Source: Amycolatopsis mongoliensis (GTDB taxonomy: Bacteria > Actinomycetota > Actinomycetes > Mycobacteriales > Pseudonocardiaceae). Taken from it: DNA of 64,000 nt. The notes under the pieces were generated by a model. That model saw only the letters and a program-made list of their open reading frames with translations, did no database searches and was not told the DNA's origin. The stretch is taken from the NCBI RefSeq assembly GCF_030285665.1, contig NZ_CP127295.1:8308001-8372000 (forward strand), written 5' to 3'. The position numbers and the translations under genes are program-made. Below, in pieces: positions 16,471 to 24,674 of this stretch. Position 1 is the first letter of the stretch; every line of letters starts with the position of its first letter.

Positions 16471-17605
16471 CGCCCCACCTCCCGACGCAGTAGGTGCGCA
16501 GCGGCTCGATGCCGTTGAACCCGACCGACGCGTAGCTCGCCGTGTAGGCCCCGGTCCCCGGCAGGTCGAGCCGGTCGCCGGTCGTCAGCGAGAGCGGTAG
16601 CTCGTAGGGCGTCCGCTGGTAGAGGACGTCGTCGCCATCGCAGGTCGGCCCGGCGAGCACCACCGGCCCGGCGGGGCCGTCGTGCCCCCCGACCGGCTCG
16701 AACCGGTAGGCGATCGCCTCGTTCTCGGCCTCGGCCAGCCCGTTGTAGCGGCCGATGTCGAGGTAGACCCAGCGCCGCTCGCCGCGGTGCGCGACCAGCA
16801 CGACCTCGGTCCGCAGCCGGCCCGCGTCGGCGACGAGCACCCGGCCCGGCTCCAGCATCAGCTCGGGCCGGTCCCCGGGGAAGTACGTGTCGAGAGCCGT
16901 CGCGATCGTCGTCGCGTACGCGTCCAGCGACGGGACGCCGGCCCGGTGCGCGGTCGCGAACCCACCGCCGAGATTGAGCCGCGTCATCGCGACCCCCTGC
17001 GCCGCGGCTTCGGCGAACAGCTTCGCCGCCGTGGCGATCCCGATCTCCCACGCGGCGACGTCCGGCTGCTGCGACCCGACGTGGAACGCGATGCCCGGGC
17101 GCAACCCCAGCGCGGCCGCGCGCAGCACGAGGTCGAGCGCCTCGGCCGGTTCGCAGCCGAACTTCCGGCCGAACGGCGTGACCGAGTCCGGCGCGTCGAG
17201 CACCACGCGGATCGACACGGCCGAGCCCGGCGCGTGCCGGCCCAGGTGGTCGACGTCGGCGGGCGCGTCCGACGTGAACTCGCGGACCCCGCGCTCGAAG
17301 GCGAAGGCGATGTCACGAGGCTTCTTGACCGGGTTGCCGTAGGCGAGGTCCGCCGGGTCCGCGCCGCGCCCGAGGCACAGCGCGACCTCGGCGGGCCCGG
17401 CGACGTCGAAGCCGATCCCGGCCGCCACCAGCGCGTCGAGCACCGGGGGCGCCGGGTTGGCCTTGACTGCGTACCGGATCAGCGCGCCCGGGAACGCCGA
17501 GCGGACCTCGCGCGCCCGAGCCGCGACGGCGTCGGTGTCGACGACGAGGCACGGGGTCGGCGGGTCCCGTTCGTCGAGGAACCGGCGGATCGGGTCGGCG
17601 CACAC
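16463..17605 (-). CDS. Ornithine/lysine/arginine-type PLP decarboxylase (fold III)
   Basis: A 380-residue alanine-racemase-fold decarboxylase. K48 in YAVKANP binds pyridoxal phosphate. FHVGSQ, LNLGGGF and MLEPGR are the phosphate- and cofactor-binding signatures, and C in GPTCDGDD is the catalytic cysteine from the partner subunit. The family converts ornithine to putrescine or lysine to cadaverine; specificity cannot be decided by eye. The start is placed at the GTG at 17605, 22 bases after the upstream gene's stop. It is the first gene of the three-gene polyamine operon. Confidence 0.88.
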   Translation of the reverse strand: MCADPIRRFLDERDPPTPCLVVDTDAVAARAREVRSAFPGALIRYAVKANPAPPVLDALVAAGIGFDVAGPAEVALCLGRGADPADLAYGNPVKKPRDIAFAFERGVREFTSDAPADVDHLGRHAPGSAVSIRVVLDAPDSVTPFGRKFGCEPAEALDLVLRAAALGLRPGIAFHVGSQQPDVAAWEIGIATAAKLFAEAAAQGVAMTRLNLGGGFATAHRAGVPSLDAYATTIATALDTYFPGDRPELMLEPGRVLVADAGRLRTEVVLVAHRGERRWVYLDIGRYNGLAEAENEAIAYRFEPVGGHDGPAGPVVLAGPTCDGDDVLYQRTPYELPLSLTTGDRLDLPGTGAYTASYASVGFNGIEPLRTYCVGRWGDA

Positions 17606-17627
17606 GGCGCCAGTCTTGCAAACGGCG

Positions 17628-20177
17628 TCAGGCGAACCGCCACAGGTGGTCCGGGGAGCCGTTGTCGTCCCACTGGGTGACCTGTGCGCCGTCCGCCGTG
17701 GACTGCTGGTCGACCGCCATGACCTTGCCGCTGCGGACGTTGACGATCTTCGACCAGCCGCCGCCGGCGTCGACGATCCGCCAGTTGTGGTCGGGGGTGC
17801 CGTTGTCCTGGAACTGCTGCACGTGGGCGCCGTTGTCGAGGCTCTGGTCGTGCACCGCCAGGATCTTGCCGCTGTTGCGGTTGACGATCCGGACGGTGCC
17901 GTCACCGTTGTCGACGACGGCCCAGAGGTGGTCGACCGTGCCGTTGTCCGACCACTGGGTCACTTCGGCCGTGTCGGCCAGCGACATGTTCGACACGGCG
18001 AGCACCTTGCCCGACCGCTGGTTCTGGAGCTTGCGCCACACCGTCGCCGACGCCGCCGGGCGCGTCAGCAGGGCCAGGTAGCCACCGGCGACCGGGCGGG
18101 CCTGGAAGCCGCGCTGGGTGGCGTCGGCGACGACGTACCAGTCGCTGAACGGCACCCGCTGCGGAGTGACGTTGGCATAGCTGTAGACGCCTTCGACCAG
18201 CGTGTTCCGGATGTTCGGCTGGTCGGTGAGCCACGCGGCGGTCCACAGCTCCCAGTCGGCCTTCGTGTAGTTGTTGCGCGGGTCGAGCAGGACGCCGTGG
18301 GCGCCGGCACGGCCCTGGTACCAGGCCGCTTCCTGGGCCGCGACGCCCAGCGGGACCAGGTCGAGGCCGAGCACGCGGTCGGCGAAGCCGTTGTACTTCA
18401 GGCTCCACGTGCCGGGCTGGTCGTAGGCGAGCTTGAGGTGCTGGTTCGACGAGTCCTGGGCGAGGGTCACCCACTGGCTGACGTAGCTGCGCGAGGTCGA
18501 CCGGTAGCGCTGGACGTCGGCGGTGGTGCCGGTGGCGGCGGCGATGACGCCCATCGCGCCGACACCGATGATGCCCTTGAGCGCGAGGTTGGCGCTGTGC
18601 GCGATGAAGCCGGTGAAGTCGTCGGTCTGGTTCTGGAAGCCGGGGTCGAGGGTGGTGCCGATCAGGTACTCCGCCCACTGCCGCAGGATCCGGTAGTGGG
18701 TGGTCGCGAAGGCGGCGGCCTCCGCCGACGGCAGCCGCTGGACCAGGGCCGCGGCCATGATCAGCATGTTGGCCGACTCCTCGACCGGCATGCTCTCCTC
18801 GTTGCCGTCGTTGTGCCCGGTCGCGTCCGGGTAGTGCGTGCCGAGGTCGTGCTCGGCGAACTGCATCGGCCAGCCGCCGCGCTCGGCGTAGTCGAGCAGC
18901 GGCTCCAGGATGAGCCGCAGGTAGGCCGGGGACAGGTAGAGGTAGGCGGGGAACGCCGGGTAGGTGACGTCCACTGTGGACATGTTGCCGTTGGAGGAGA
19001 TCTCCTTGAGGAAGCCCCACGGTGCGCCGCCGCGGTCGACGAGCTCGGTGCCGCCGAAGGCCTGGCGCAGGGCCAGGGCGCAGATCCCGGCGTAGTGCTC
19101 GCCGGTGGTCCCGCCGCCGGCCGCGGCGACGGCGTCGTCGTGCAGGCGCTGGTCGATCGAGGTCGCGGCGGACAGCGCGCTCGCGTAGTCGTTGCCGAAC
19201 CAGACGGCCATGTCCTGCCAGCTGCCCCAGTAGTGCGTCCACCAGGGGTTCAGCGGGGTGCCGAGGTAGCGGACGGCGGGCGTCCGGACGTGCCCGATCG
19301 ACAGCGTGAACGGGCTCGACGAGCCCCCCGCCGGGATCGTGCCGAGGTTCTTGTTGAACGCCAGCACGGGCCAGCGGTCGCTGATCGCGCGCGGCTGAGC
19401 GGTGTCGCTGGTGTTCGGCAGGGCGCCTTGGCTTGCCGAGGCGGCGCGCACGACGGTGTCCTGCCCGATCTGCCAGCTGACGCCGGACGTCGGCGCGGCC
19501 AGCACGAGCTGCCCCCAGCTGGCCTGGTCGCCGTTCTCCTGCAGCACGCCCGGGCTCGCCGGGGTGCAGCTGAGGAGGGTGTAGCCGCCCGACTGCTGCT
19601 GCGTCCAGGTGACCGGGGTCGCGGTGTCGCCGTGCACCCACTCGGCGGAGGTGTCGAAGTGCAGGTCGACGGCGTGCGCGCGGCCGTCGGCGCTGGCGGC
19701 CTGGATGGTCACGTAGCCGAAGGGCACGCACTGGCGCTGCAGGTTCGCCGGGTCGACCGGCGAGAAGAACGTGACGGTCAGGTTCACCCCGCCGCCGGTG
19801 AGGACGTAGGTCGAGCGCGTGCCGGTGACCTGCAGGCTGACCTGCGTCATCGGGGGGAGGGCGGGCCCGGACGGCAGCGCGGGCGAGCCGGCGAAGACAT
19901 ACGCGGCGCCGTCGATGCGGGCGAGGCCGCAGAGTGCGGTGATGTGCCCGGTCCAGAAGCTCGACCAGGTGCCGGGGAGGTTGTCGGCGGGCTGCCAGGT
20001 GGACAGGTACGGCGAGCGGACGATCAGCGGGGTCGCGGGCGGCCGGATCGGGCTGAAGGTGCCCGCGGCGGCGGCCGTTCCGGGCAGCCAGAGCGCGGCG
20101 GCGACGGCGGCGGCCGTGCCCCCGGCGAGCCGGAGCAGGTCCCGGCGGGTGAGGTGATCGCGTTCTCGGGAGGACAT
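17628..20177 (-). CDS. Tat-exported glutaminase-A-family protein with ricin-like repeats
   Basis: An 849-residue secreted protein. The N-terminus has a twin-arginine signal (TRRDLLRLAGG followed by an Ala-rich core). The body has the order of the fungal glutaminase A family (DUF5127, DUF4965 and DUF1793-like regions), with motifs such as NPWWTHYWGSWQD, AEHDLGTHYPDATG and EESANMLIM. The last ~150 residues are three repeats of SGKVLAV...DNG..DHLW, i.e. ricin-B/RICIN_2 carbohydrate-binding modules. The enzymatic activity in bacteria is unproven; a glycosidase-like (alpha/alpha)6 fold is also possible. A LacI-type palindrome lies about 57 bases upstream of the ATG, so induction by a sugar is likely. 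Confidence 0.8.
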   Translation of the reverse strand: MSSRERDHLTRRDLLRLAGGTAAAVAAALWLPGTAAAAGTFSPIRPPATPLIVRSPYLSTWQPADNLPGTWSSFWTGHITALCGLARIDGAAYVFAGSPALPSGPALPPMTQVSLQVTGTRSTYVLTGGGVNLTVTFFSPVDPANLQRQCVPFGYVTIQAASADGRAHAVDLHFDTSAEWVHGDTATPVTWTQQQSGGYTLLSCTPASPGVLQENGDQASWGQLVLAAPTSGVSWQIGQDTVVRAASASQGALPNTSDTAQPRAISDRWPVLAFNKNLGTIPAGGSSSPFTLSIGHVRTPAVRYLGTPLNPWWTHYWGSWQDMAVWFGNDYASALSAATSIDQRLHDDAVAAAGGGTTGEHYAGICALALRQAFGGTELVDRGGAPWGFLKEISSNGNMSTVDVTYPAFPAYLYLSPAYLRLILEPLLDYAERGGWPMQFAEHDLGTHYPDATGHNDGNEESMPVEESANMLIMAAALVQRLPSAEAAAFATTHYRILRQWAEYLIGTTLDPGFQNQTDDFTGFIAHSANLALKGIIGVGAMGVIAAATGTTADVQRYRSTSRSYVSQWVTLAQDSSNQHLKLAYDQPGTWSLKYNGFADRVLGLDLVPLGVAAQEAAWYQGRAGAHGVLLDPRNNYTKADWELWTAAWLTDQPNIRNTLVEGVYSYANVTPQRVPFSDWYVVADATQRGFQARPVAGGYLALLTRPAASATVWRKLQNQRSGKVLAVSNMSLADTAEVTQWSDNGTVDHLWAVVDNGDGTVRIVNRNSGKILAVHDQSLDNGAHVQQFQDNGTPDHNWRIVDAGGGWSKIVNVRSGKVMAVDQQSTADGAQVTQWDDNGSPDHLWRFA

Positions 20178-20233
20178 CGGTGGCCCCTTCCACGGCGTGC
20201 GAGCCGGTGCGGGGATAACTTCTACATCGTTGG

Positions 20234-20245
20234 TACAACGTTGTA
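20234..20245. promoter_or_regulatory. LacI-type operator
   Basis: TACAACGTTGTA is a perfect 12-base palindrome centred on CG, the typical shape of actinobacterial LacI-family sites that control secreted sugar-active enzymes. A degenerate half-copy (ACATCGTTGGT) is fused to its left side. It sits upstream of the glutaminase-family gene and about 215 bases from the divergent amidohydrolase. Confidence 0.55.
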
Positions 20246-20460
20246 AATCCGCCGTTGGTCGGTGTGGTGATTCTTTTGCGGACCACTGGAGGCGCAGGTC
20301 CGGTGCGGTTTCCGGGGCGGCGCGGCCTTCGGTTCGCAGTGGAAGGGCTGGAGTCTGCCGGGCCGATCGCGGCCGGGGATGGCGGGCCGTCACGTCGGCG
20401 TAGCCCGAAACGTCCGCGACGCGGCCGACACCCGCCCGCCGATGCGGGAAGATCGAAGAC

Positions 20461-22059
20461 ATGCACGCCGACCTCGTCTTCACCGGTGGCCCCGTGCTCA
20501 CCGCCGGCGGCCGGGCCCGGTTCGCGGCCGTCCGCGGCGACCGGATCACCGCCGTCGGGGACGATCCGGGACCGCTGATCGGCCCGCGCACCGAGGTCGT
20601 CGACCTCCGCGGCCGCCTGCTGCTGCCCGGGTTCCAGGACGCGCACGTGCACGCCGTCGGCGGCGGGATCGAGCTCGGCCGCTGCGACCTCACCGGCGCC
20701 GGCACCGTCGTGAGCTGCCTGGACGCCGTCGCCAAGTACGCCAGGGCGAACCCTCGCCTCGAGTGGCTCGTCGGCAGCGGCTGGTCCCTCGACACCTTCG
20801 CGGGCGGCCTCCCCCACCGCCTGCTGCTCGACGCCGTCGTGGCGGAAAGACCGGTCGTCCTGGTCAACCGCGATCACCACGGCGCCTGGCTGAACAGCGC
20901 CGCGCTCGCCCGCGCCGGGATCACCGCGAGCACGCCCGACCCGCCCGACGGCCGCATCGAGCGCGACGCCGACGGCGCCACCGGCGTCCTGCAGGAAGGC
21001 GCGATGGACCTCGTCACGCGGCTGCTGCCGCCGGTCACCGAGACGGACCGGCTGGCCGGGCTGCTGCGGGCACAACGGCTGCTGCACTCGCTCGGCGTCA
21101 CCGCCTGGCAGGACCCGCTGCTCGGCGAGTACGGCGGCATGCCCGACCCGTCGGGCGCCTACGCCACGGCGTCCGAACGCGGCCTGCTGACCGCCCGGGT
21201 CACCGGCGCGCTCTGGTGGGACCGCACCCGCGGCGCCGAGCAGCTCCCCGACCTCCTGGAGCGCCGGGAGTCACTGCGCGACAGCGGTTTCCGCGCCGGC
21301 ACCGTCAAGATCATGCTGGACGGCGTCGCCGAGAACCACACCGCGGCGCTGCTCGGCCCCTACCTGCGCAGTGGCCACAGTGGACTGAGCTTCGTCGACC
21401 CGGTGGCGCTGCGCGAGCACGTGACGCTGCTCGACGCGCACGGTTTCCAGGTGCACTTCCACGCGCTCGGCGACCGCGCGGTGCGGGACGCGCTCGACGC
21501 CGTCGAAGCCGCCCGCGCGGCCAACGGCGTGACCGGCCACCGGCACCACCTCGCGCACCTGCAGGTGGTGCACCCCGACGACGTCCCGCGGTTCCGGCAG
21601 CTCGGCGCGACCGCGACGATCCAACCGCTGTGGGCCGTGCACGAACCTCAGATGGACGAATTGACCATCCCCTTCCTCGGCGACGAACGGGCGTCGTGGC
21701 AGTACCCGTTCGGTGCCCTGCTGCGGTCCGGGGCCACCCTGGCCGCCGGCAGCGACTGGCCGGTGAGCAGCCCCGACCCGCTGCAGGGCATCCACGTGGC
21801 GGCGAACCGGATCCCGTACGGCGAGGACGTGCCCGCGTTCCTGCCGGAGCAGCGGATCGACCTGGCCGCGGCGATCGCCGCGTACACGGTGGGCTCGGCC
21901 TACGTCAACCACCTCGACGACACGGGCACGATCCGGCCCGGCCACCGCGCCGACCTGGCGGTGCTCGACCGCGATCCCTTCGCTGGCCCCGACCGCGAGA
22001 TCGGGGCCGCGAAGGTCGCGATGACGTTCACCGGGGGCCGGTGCGTCCACGAGTCATGA
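20461..22059 (+). CDS. YtcJ-type amidohydrolase
   Basis: A 532-residue metal-dependent hydrolase of the amidohydrolase superfamily, YtcJ subfamily. Visible motifs: FQDAHVH (first metal site), a HFHALGDRAV segment (later His ligand), GHRHHLAHLQ and the final metal Asp in AAGSDWPVSSPDP. Composite domain strands at both ends (LVFTGGPVLTAGG; VLDRDPFAG) are typical. The substrate is not known; members deacetylate or hydrolyse cyclic amides and N-formimidoyl compounds. It probably forms its own transcript. Its 3' end overlaps the convergent DUF1883 gene by 32 bases. Confidence 0.88.
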   Translation: MHADLVFTGGPVLTAGGRARFAAVRGDRITAVGDDPGPLIGPRTEVVDLRGRLLLPGFQDAHVHAVGGGIELGRCDLTGAGTVVSCLDAVAKYARANPRLEWLVGSGWSLDTFAGGLPHRLLLDAVVAERPVVLVNRDHHGAWLNSAALARAGITASTPDPPDGRIERDADGATGVLQEGAMDLVTRLLPPVTETDRLAGLLRAQRLLHSLGVTAWQDPLLGEYGGMPDPSGAYATASERGLLTARVTGALWWDRTRGAEQLPDLLERRESLRDSGFRAGTVKIMLDGVAENHTAALLGPYLRSGHSGLSFVDPVALREHVTLLDAHGFQVHFHALGDRAVRDALDAVEAARAANGVTGHRHHLAHLQVVHPDDVPRFRQLGATATIQPLWAVHEPQMDELTIPFLGDERASWQYPFGALLRSGATLAAGSDWPVSSPDPLQGIHVAANRIPYGEDVPAFLPEQRIDLAAAIAAYTVGSAYVNHLDDTGTIRPGHRADLAVLDRDPFAGPDREIGAAKVAMTFTGGRCVHES

Positions 22060-22333
22060 CGGCCGGCTCGGGCTCGACGCTCACCCGGGGCCGCAGGGGC
22101 AGGTTCTCCAGCCCCTCGACGTCGAGCACCAGGAACCAGTGCGCGTTGGCCGGGATGTGGATCTTGAACATCGGTGTGGTGGCCACCCCGCCGTGCATCC
22201 GGTAGTACTGCCGGCGCCGGTAAGCCTGGAAGTTGACCTCCGTCAGGAGCCTGACGTTGGCCATCGCCTCCAGCCGGATGGTGACCACAGCGTCTCTTCG
22301 CACCTTTCCGAGATCGAACACGTTCGCTTCCAT
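22028..22333 (-). CDS. DUF1883-domain protein
   Basis: A 101-residue protein matching the DUF1883 pattern: FDLGKVRRDAVVTIRL, then NVRLLTEVNFQAYRRR, YYRMHGGVATTPMFKIHIP and HWFLVLDVEG. In other bacteria this small beta-rich domain stands alone or is fused to TIR domains; its role is unknown. GAGGGG is 5-6 bases before the ATG at 22333; a GTG 15 bases earlier is also possible. The C-terminal 11 codons overlap the amidohydrolase gene on the other strand. Confidence 0.8.
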   Translation of the reverse strand: MEANVFDLGKVRRDAVVTIRLEAMANVRLLTEVNFQAYRRRQYYRMHGGVATTPMFKIHIPANAHWFLVLDVEGLENLPLRPRVSVEPEPAVMTRGRTGPR

Positions 22334-22431
22334 TTCGCCCCTCTTCACGCGTGGGTTGCAGATCGAGTGCTGGGTCGCGGGCAGCGCGGATCGCGCCGCG
22401 GAACCGCGACGGGCGGAGGTCCGGAGCAGGG

Positions 22432-23973
22432 TCAGCCGGGGCTGGTGCCCGGTTCGGACGCTCGCCAGAGCGGGCGGAAGTCCCCGTGCGGCCGGGTGAC
22501 CGCGCGGGTGACGTGGGGCCCGGGGTCCGGGGTGAGGAAAGCCGGCGGGATAGTGGGCGTAGTCCCGCAGGCGGCATCGGCGGGGACCGGCGACCGCGGC
22601 GCCGGGGCGTTCCCCGGGGTGCGGGCCGACTGCGACGCGGTGGTGTGGAGCGCGGGCCGTGCCTGCGCGTCGACGGGGACGGTGGCGGGACTCGGCCGGT
22701 TGTACGTCCGGTCCTGCCCGGTCACCAGCACAGTCAGCGGCGCGGTCACCTCCGCGGTGACGGGGGGTGCGTTCGGGGCGGTTTCCTCTTGCGGCAGCAC
22801 GTCATTCGCGTCGCGGGCCGGGGTGAGGATCGGCGGCGCGGTCCCGTGGTCCCGCGCGGCCGGGGTGACGCCTCGGGCCACCGGCGCGACGACCGGCTGG
22901 ACCACGGGGGCGACGACGGGGGTCAGGACGTCGCCGGCGGGCCCGGTCACCGGGGACAGGACATCGGCGACGGGCTCGACCACCGGGCCGACGGCATCGA
23001 CCACGGGCAGGACGAAGGTCCGGGCGGCGCCGAGGACCGGATCGAGCACGGGAGCGACGGTCCGGACGACCTGCGTGACCGGCTCGAGGACGGGAGCGAC
23101 CGAGCGCACCACGGGCTCGACGACGGCATCCACCACGCGGGTCACCGGCTCAGCCACGCGCACGACCCGAGAGAGCGGTTCGACGGACCGCACGACAGGC
23201 TCGACGACGGGCACGACAGCCCGCACCACCTGCGCGACCGGTTCGACCACCGGCACGGCGGCGCGCACGACCCGCGACCCCGGTTCGACGACGGGGGCAA
23301 CGGATCCCAGAACGGGCTCGGCGACCGGCATGGCGGCGCGCACCACGTGCGAAACGGGCTCGACCGCGGGCGCGACAGAGCGCACGGCTTGCGAGACTGG
23401 CTCAACCACCGGCGCGGCAGAACTCACCACCCGCGACACGGGCTCGCCCGCCGACGCCGGGGACTGCACTACTTGCGAGACCGGCCCAACTACCGGCGGA
23501 GCAGAACGCACCACCTGCGACACGGGCTCGGCCACGGGCGCGACAGAGCGCACCGCCTGAGAAACCGGCTCAGCGACCGGAGGAGCAGAACGCGCAGCCG
23601 GCGCAGCAGAACTCACCACCCGCGACACGGGATCAGCCGCGGGCACGGCAGCCCGCACCGCCTGCGAAACCGGCTCAACCGCCGGCGCGGCAGAACGCAC
23701 CGCGCGCGCCACCGACTCGGTCCCGCCGGCCACCGGAGCCGCCACACCCGAGCCAGTCCCGTTCTTCGGCGCCTGACCGACCGCCCCACCCGGCGGCTGC
23801 CCGCCCAGGACGCCGGCCACCGCCGCGCCGATCGGGTTCACGTCGCTCGTCGACGCCTGGGCGTGGCCGGACAGCAACCACGACACCAGCCAGAAACCGG
23901 CCACCGCCCCGGCCAGGACCAGCAAGCGCCGGGCGGCGGTCGTTGCGCCACCCTCGTCGCTGGCCCTGGTCAC
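22432..23973 (-). CDS. Val/Pro/Glu-repeat exported or membrane-anchored protein
   Basis: A 513-residue low-complexity protein. Residues ~16-35 are a single hydrophobic helix (LLVLAGAVAGFWLVSWLL). From about residue 85 to 350 the sequence is an imperfect tandem repeat of a 17-18-residue unit of the type APVVEPVSQVVRS. A Pro/Thr/Ala-rich tail follows. The repeat could form an extended rod through the cell wall; I do not recognise a function. The GTG at 23973 is preceded by GGAGGT at 8 bases, which decides the start. Confidence 0.75.
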   Translation of the reverse strand: MTRASDEGGATTAARRLLVLAGAVAGFWLVSWLLSGHAQASTSDVNPIGAAVAGVLGGQPPGGAVGQAPKNGTGSGVAAPVAGGTESVARAVRSAAPAVEPVSQAVRAAVPAADPVSRVVSSAAPAARSAPPVAEPVSQAVRSVAPVAEPVSQVVRSAPPVVGPVSQVVQSPASAGEPVSRVVSSAAPVVEPVSQAVRSVAPAVEPVSHVVRAAMPVAEPVLGSVAPVVEPGSRVVRAAVPVVEPVAQVVRAVVPVVEPVVRSVEPLSRVVRVAEPVTRVVDAVVEPVVRSVAPVLEPVTQVVRTVAPVLDPVLGAARTFVLPVVDAVGPVVEPVADVLSPVTGPAGDVLTPVVAPVVQPVVAPVARGVTPAARDHGTAPPILTPARDANDVLPQEETAPNAPPVTAEVTAPLTVLVTGQDRTYNRPSPATVPVDAQARPALHTTASQSARTPGNAPAPRSPVPADAACGTTPTIPPAFLTPDPGPHVTRAVTRPHGDFRPLWRASEPGTSPG

Positions 23974-24157
23974 TGTCGGCGAACCTCCGTAATGCGGAAA
24001 GCAGATCTGTGACCTACCCTCCAACGCCCGTCCCCACACACGAGCTACGCGCCGCCTGCCGCTACCACTCGACCGGCCTAGTGCTTTGGTGTCAGCAAGC
24101 CTGAGCAGGGCCGCCACTTGGCCGAGGCCGATCCCCCAGTCGCAGGCCAGCCTCAAA

Positions 24158-24646
24158 TCAGGCTTCCTGAGAACGCCGATGCTCGGACAGTGCACCCAGA
24201 GCGAGGATGCCGTGCTGGAGACCCTCGCGGAACGTCGCGCGCTGGCCCGGGCTCAGGTCGGCGAGCAGCGCGTCCTCCACCTTCGCCACGGCCGGCGCGC
24301 AGTCGGCCAGCAGCCGGTGCCCGGTCTCGGTCAGGCCGGCCAGCAGGACGCGCCGGTTGCCCGGCTTGGGGGTCCGCGCGATCAGCCCGCGCTTCTCCAG
24401 CGCCAGCACCATTTCGTGCATGGTCTGCGGACGGAGGAACGAGCGCCGCGCCAGCTGCGCCGACGACAGCGCGCCGCTGGCTTCGAGCACCGTCAGCGCG
24501 GTGTACTGCAACGTCGTGAGCCCGAGCGGCCGCAGCGCGTCGTCGAGCAGCGCCCTGATCACCAGCTCGAGGCGTTTGACCAGGTAGAGAGTCAGCGGCG
24601 AGCCGGCCGGCTGCTGCTCCGCGGAGGTGCTCACGCCGCTCATCAT
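24158..24646 (-). CDS. MarR-family transcriptional regulator
   Basis: A 162-residue MarR protein with the winged-helix core (LGLTTLQYTALTVLEASGALSSAQLARRSFLRPQTMHEMV) and a wing KPGNRRVL. It is divergent from a phenylacetate-CoA-ligase-like gene, with only 28 bases between the starts, so the shared promoter is almost certainly its target. Two ATGs lie in tandem at the start. Confidence 0.86.
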   Translation of the reverse strand: MMSGVSTSAEQQPAGSPLTLYLVKRLELVIRALLDDALRPLGLTTLQYTALTVLEASGALSSAQLARRSFLRPQTMHEMVLALEKRGLIARTPKPGNRRVLLAGLTETGHRLLADCAPAVAKVEDALLADLSPGQRATFREGLQHGILALGALSEHRRSQEA

Positions 24647-24674
24647 GACACGCGCCCGCGACTATGCTCCGATC

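Noticed and set aside
17902..21087. 1061-codon open frame on the minus strand
   Set aside because: Shifted frame of the glutaminase-family gene running into the divergent amidohydrolase; composition is Arg/Pro-rich noise.
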